This document shows positions 6,073 to 7,483 of a DNA stretch of 7,483 nt, in pieces. A program made the translations under genes and the position numbers. The notes beneath the pieces are model-generated. The model ran no database searches. It was not told where the DNA came from and worked only from the letters and a program-made list of their open reading frames with translations. The stretch lies in contig DVNM01000046.1 of assembly GCA_018714405.1 (NCBI GenBank), positions 1 through 7,483 on the forward strand, written 5' to 3'. The DNA comes from Scybalenecus merdavium. GTDB lineage: Bacteria; Bacillota; Clostridia; Oscillospirales; Acutalibacteraceae. The stretch's first letter is position 1. The number at the start of each line of letters is the position of its first letter.

Positions 6073-7338
6073 GTGAATTTATCCGAAAGTTTTAAAATCG
6101 CGTTAAAATGTATTCGTGCAAACTGGATGCGCTCGCTTCTGACCATGCTCGGCATCATCATCGGCATCAGTTCGGTCATCATGATCATCGGCGCCGGCAC
6201 AGGCGCCAAGGACTATATTGTCTCCATGATCGAGGACATGGGCTCCAACGCCATTATGATCAGTACGGATACGACCACGGCGCAGGAAAGCGACTACATC
6301 ACACTGGACGATGTGGATGCCATCAAGTCCAAGGTCAACAATGTAGACGGCTGCTCGCCGATCATGCTGGGCTTCGGCAATGCAACGATCAACGACCAGA
6401 AGTCTGCAACCTGTATGATGGTCGGCGTCAGCGCAGACATCCGCTACGCCATGACTTCTGACTGCGCGTACGGCCGCTATTTTAACGACGAAGAGTACGA
6501 CGCGTCGCGCCCCGTTGCCGTGATCGACAGCATGAGCGCACAGAATGCGTTTGGCTATGAAGACGTTGTGGGCGAATACATCAATATCAGCTCCTCCGGC
6601 GCCAGCATGAACGTGCGCATCGTCGGCGTTGCTTCGCTCGAGAGCATGATGGGTAACATGGGCGGCGATTCCAACGAAATGATGGCGAACATGTCCAGCA
6701 TGTTCGGCGGCGCGGACAGCGATACAGTTATGGTTTCGCTGTTCGTACCGTGCACAACGCTTACAGAGATCACCGGTTCGGGCACAAATCTTTCCAGCAT
6801 TTATGTTATGGCTTCGGAAGGCACTGATTACGATGCCGTGGGCAATGCAACGCTGAATTTCCTGAAGGCGCGCCACGGCAATGCGGACCGCAATGTTTAC
6901 ATGGTGCAGAACATGGCCACCTACATCGACCTGATCGATACGATCGTTTCCATTTTGACCACATTCGTGGCCTGCGTGGCCGCGATATCGCTGGTGGTCG
7001 GCGGTATTGGTGTGATGAACATCATGTTGGTCTCCGTCACGGAGCGAACGCGTGAGATCGGCATACGAAAGTCACTCGGCGCCAAAACCAGTGTGATCAC
7101 CATGCAGTTTTTGACCGAGTCTATCATCCTGTGTCTGATCGGCGGTGCGCTTGGTGTGCTGATCGGTGTGGCCGGCGCTTATGCCGTTTGTTCCGTTATT
7201 AATATTCAGCCAACGCTTACGGTCGGCGCCGTCTTGCTGGCACTGCTGTTTTCGTGCGGTGTGGGTCTGTTCTTCGGCATTTATCCGGCCAGAAAAGCTG
7301 CGCAGCTTTCGCCAATCGAAGCGCTGCGGCGTGAATAA
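6073..7338 (+). CDS. MacB/FtsX-family ABC transporter permease
   Basis: Integral membrane subunit of a MacB-type (type VII) ABC system, which uses ATP in the cytoplasm to move an extracytoplasmic domain and drive export or mechanotransmission. The 421 residues show the classic layout. A first membrane helix is at about 20-42 (LLTMLGIIIGISSVIMI), a large extracytoplasmic domain at about 43-285, then three C-terminal membrane helices. The family signature GGIGVMNIML is at 310-319, followed by VTERTREIGIRKSLGA, and the protein ends with the YPARKAAQLSPIEALR motif. I chose the GTG at 6073 because GGGAG at 6060-6064 is eight bases upstream and the protein then begins MNLSESFKIAL, as relatives do. 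The TTG at 6055 overlapping the adaptor stop is less likely. There is no fused or adjacent ATPase. A Met-rich stretch (seven Met in residues 192-210) lies in the outer domain. Confidence 0.93.
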   Translation: MNLSESFKIALKCIRANWMRSLLTMLGIIIGISSVIMIIGAGTGAKDYIVSMIEDMGSNAIMISTDTTTAQESDYITLDDVDAIKSKVNNVDGCSPIMLGFGNATINDQKSATCMMVGVSADIRYAMTSDCAYGRYFNDEEYDASRPVAVIDSMSAQNAFGYEDVVGEYINISSSGASMNVRIVGVASLESMMGNMGGDSNEMMANMSSMFGGADSDTVMVSLFVPCTTLTEITGSGTNLSSIYVMASEGTDYDAVGNATLNFLKARHGNADRNVYMVQNMATYIDLIDTIVSILTTFVACVAAISLVVGGIGVMNIMLVSVTERTREIGIRKSLGAKTSVITMQFLTESIILCLIGGALGVLIGVAGAYAVCSVINIQPTLTVGAVLLALLFSCGVGLFFGIYPARKAAQLSPIEALRRE

Positions 7339-7377
7339 CGAAAGTATTTTGCAAGTGAATTGTCAAACTAAGTGCAA

Positions 7378-7409
7378 CAGGAATTGATCTCAAAGTCCCA
7401 TAATTCCTG
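7378..7409 (+). repeat. 8-bp inverted repeat with a 16-nt loop
   Basis: CAGGAATT at 7378-7385 and AATTCCTG at 7402-7409 are perfect complements separated by 16 nt. No T-tract follows, so this is not an intrinsic terminator. It could be a subterminal repeat of a mobile element, part of a structured leader, or a protein-binding site. I cannot tell which. Confidence 0.5.
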
Positions 7410-7439
7410 AGCAGAATGGAAGTTGAGAACCTTACGAGG

Positions 7440-7470
7440 CCTGGCGTTTATGAGCGCCAGGTTTCGTTTT
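7440..7470 (+). terminator. Rho-independent terminator downstream of the permease gene
   Basis: CCTGGCG at 7440-7446 pairs perfectly with CGCCAGG at 7455-7461 around an 8-nt loop whose outermost T and G could wobble-pair. TTTCGTTTT (7462-7470) follows immediately. This is a convincing intrinsic terminator, about 100 nt after the permease stop. It either ends the adaptor/permease transcript or, if an insertion sequence begins near 7361, shields its transposase from outside transcription. Confidence 0.75.
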
Positions 7471-7483
7471 AATGTGGCAGGAG

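Larger units (their letters stand above)
7361..7483 (+). mobile_element. Possible left end of an insertion sequence (IS30-like?), cut by the window edge
   Basis: Beginning about 20 nt after the permease stop, the sequence TGTCAAACTAAGTGCAACAG resembles terminal repeats that I associate with clostridial IS30-like elements. This is from memory and unverified. Two inverted repeats follow (7378-7409 and 7440-7461). The window ends on AGGAG (7479-7483), the right form for a Shine-Dalgarno site of a gene starting just outside. A hairpin between the end of an element and its transposase gene is a known way to limit read-through from flanking promoters. The other end, the transposase and any target duplication are not visible. 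The alternative is an ordinary intergenic spacer with the operon terminator and the leader of the next gene. Confidence 0.33.

Noticed and set aside
5039..6876. Reverse-strand open frames of 252 and 257 codons opposite the adaptor and permease genes
   Set aside because: Both are rich in His, Arg and Ala and antisense to clear membrane-transport genes. The second is the complement of Met/Ile/Asp-rich permease codons.
4454..7338. Identification as a macrolide exporter (MacAB) or as an antimicrobial-peptide resistance system
   Set aside because: The families match MacA and MacB only in general architecture. Substrate cannot be predicted from these subunits, the ATPase is absent, and no immunity or resistance gene is nearby.

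Overview
The window looks like chromosome from an anaerobic Firmicute of the class Clostridia, probably Oscillospiraceae/Ruminococcaceae-like. This is inferred from strong Shine-Dalgarno sites (AAGGAGG type), G+C-rich coding DNA next to A+T-rich spacers, a clostridial style of PurN and PurE, and a stand-alone archaeal-type IMP cyclohydrolase (PurO-like) inside a purine operon. No rRNA or tRNA gene, CRISPR array or phage gene is visible. Every supported gene lies on the + strand.

Region 1 (about 1-4305) is a de novo purine biosynthesis operon in the order purE, purM, purN, purO-like IMP cyclohydrolase, purD. The first four genes are tightly packed: 12 nt separate purE and purM, purM and purN overlap by 7 nt, and purN and purO are 17 nt apart if purO starts at its GTG. 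A perfect 11-bp hairpin followed by a T-rich tract sits between purO and purD. It resembles an intrinsic terminator or attenuator inside the operon. Together the genes cover GAR synthesis (PurD), GAR formylation (PurN), AIR formation (PurM), the N5-CAIR to CAIR step (PurE) and the final ring closure to IMP (PurO-like). purF, purL, purK, purC, purB and the AICAR formyltransferase (purH) are not in the window and must be elsewhere if the pathway is complete.

Region 2 (4306-4453) is an A+T-rich spacer. It holds a good sigma-A-type promoter (TTGACA, 16 nt, extended -10 TGATATATT) and, just downstream, a perfect 14-bp palindrome that could be an operator.

Region 3 (4454-7338) is a two-gene transport operon: a membrane-anchored HlyD/MacA-type adaptor, enlarged by an approximately 100-residue helical insert between its coiled-coil arms, and a MacB/FtsX-type ABC permease. 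The ATPase these families need is not between or beside them. Region 4 (7339-7483) has no gene. It contains two inverted repeats, one of them terminator-like, and ends on a Shine-Dalgarno-like AGGAG. It may be the left end of an insertion sequence whose transposase starts just outside the window, but this is tentative.

Nothing here is clearly a new system. The most notable points are the ATPase-less adaptor/permease pair with an unusual adaptor, the split IMP cyclohydrolase without its AICAR formyltransferase partner, and the hairpin inside the purine operon.
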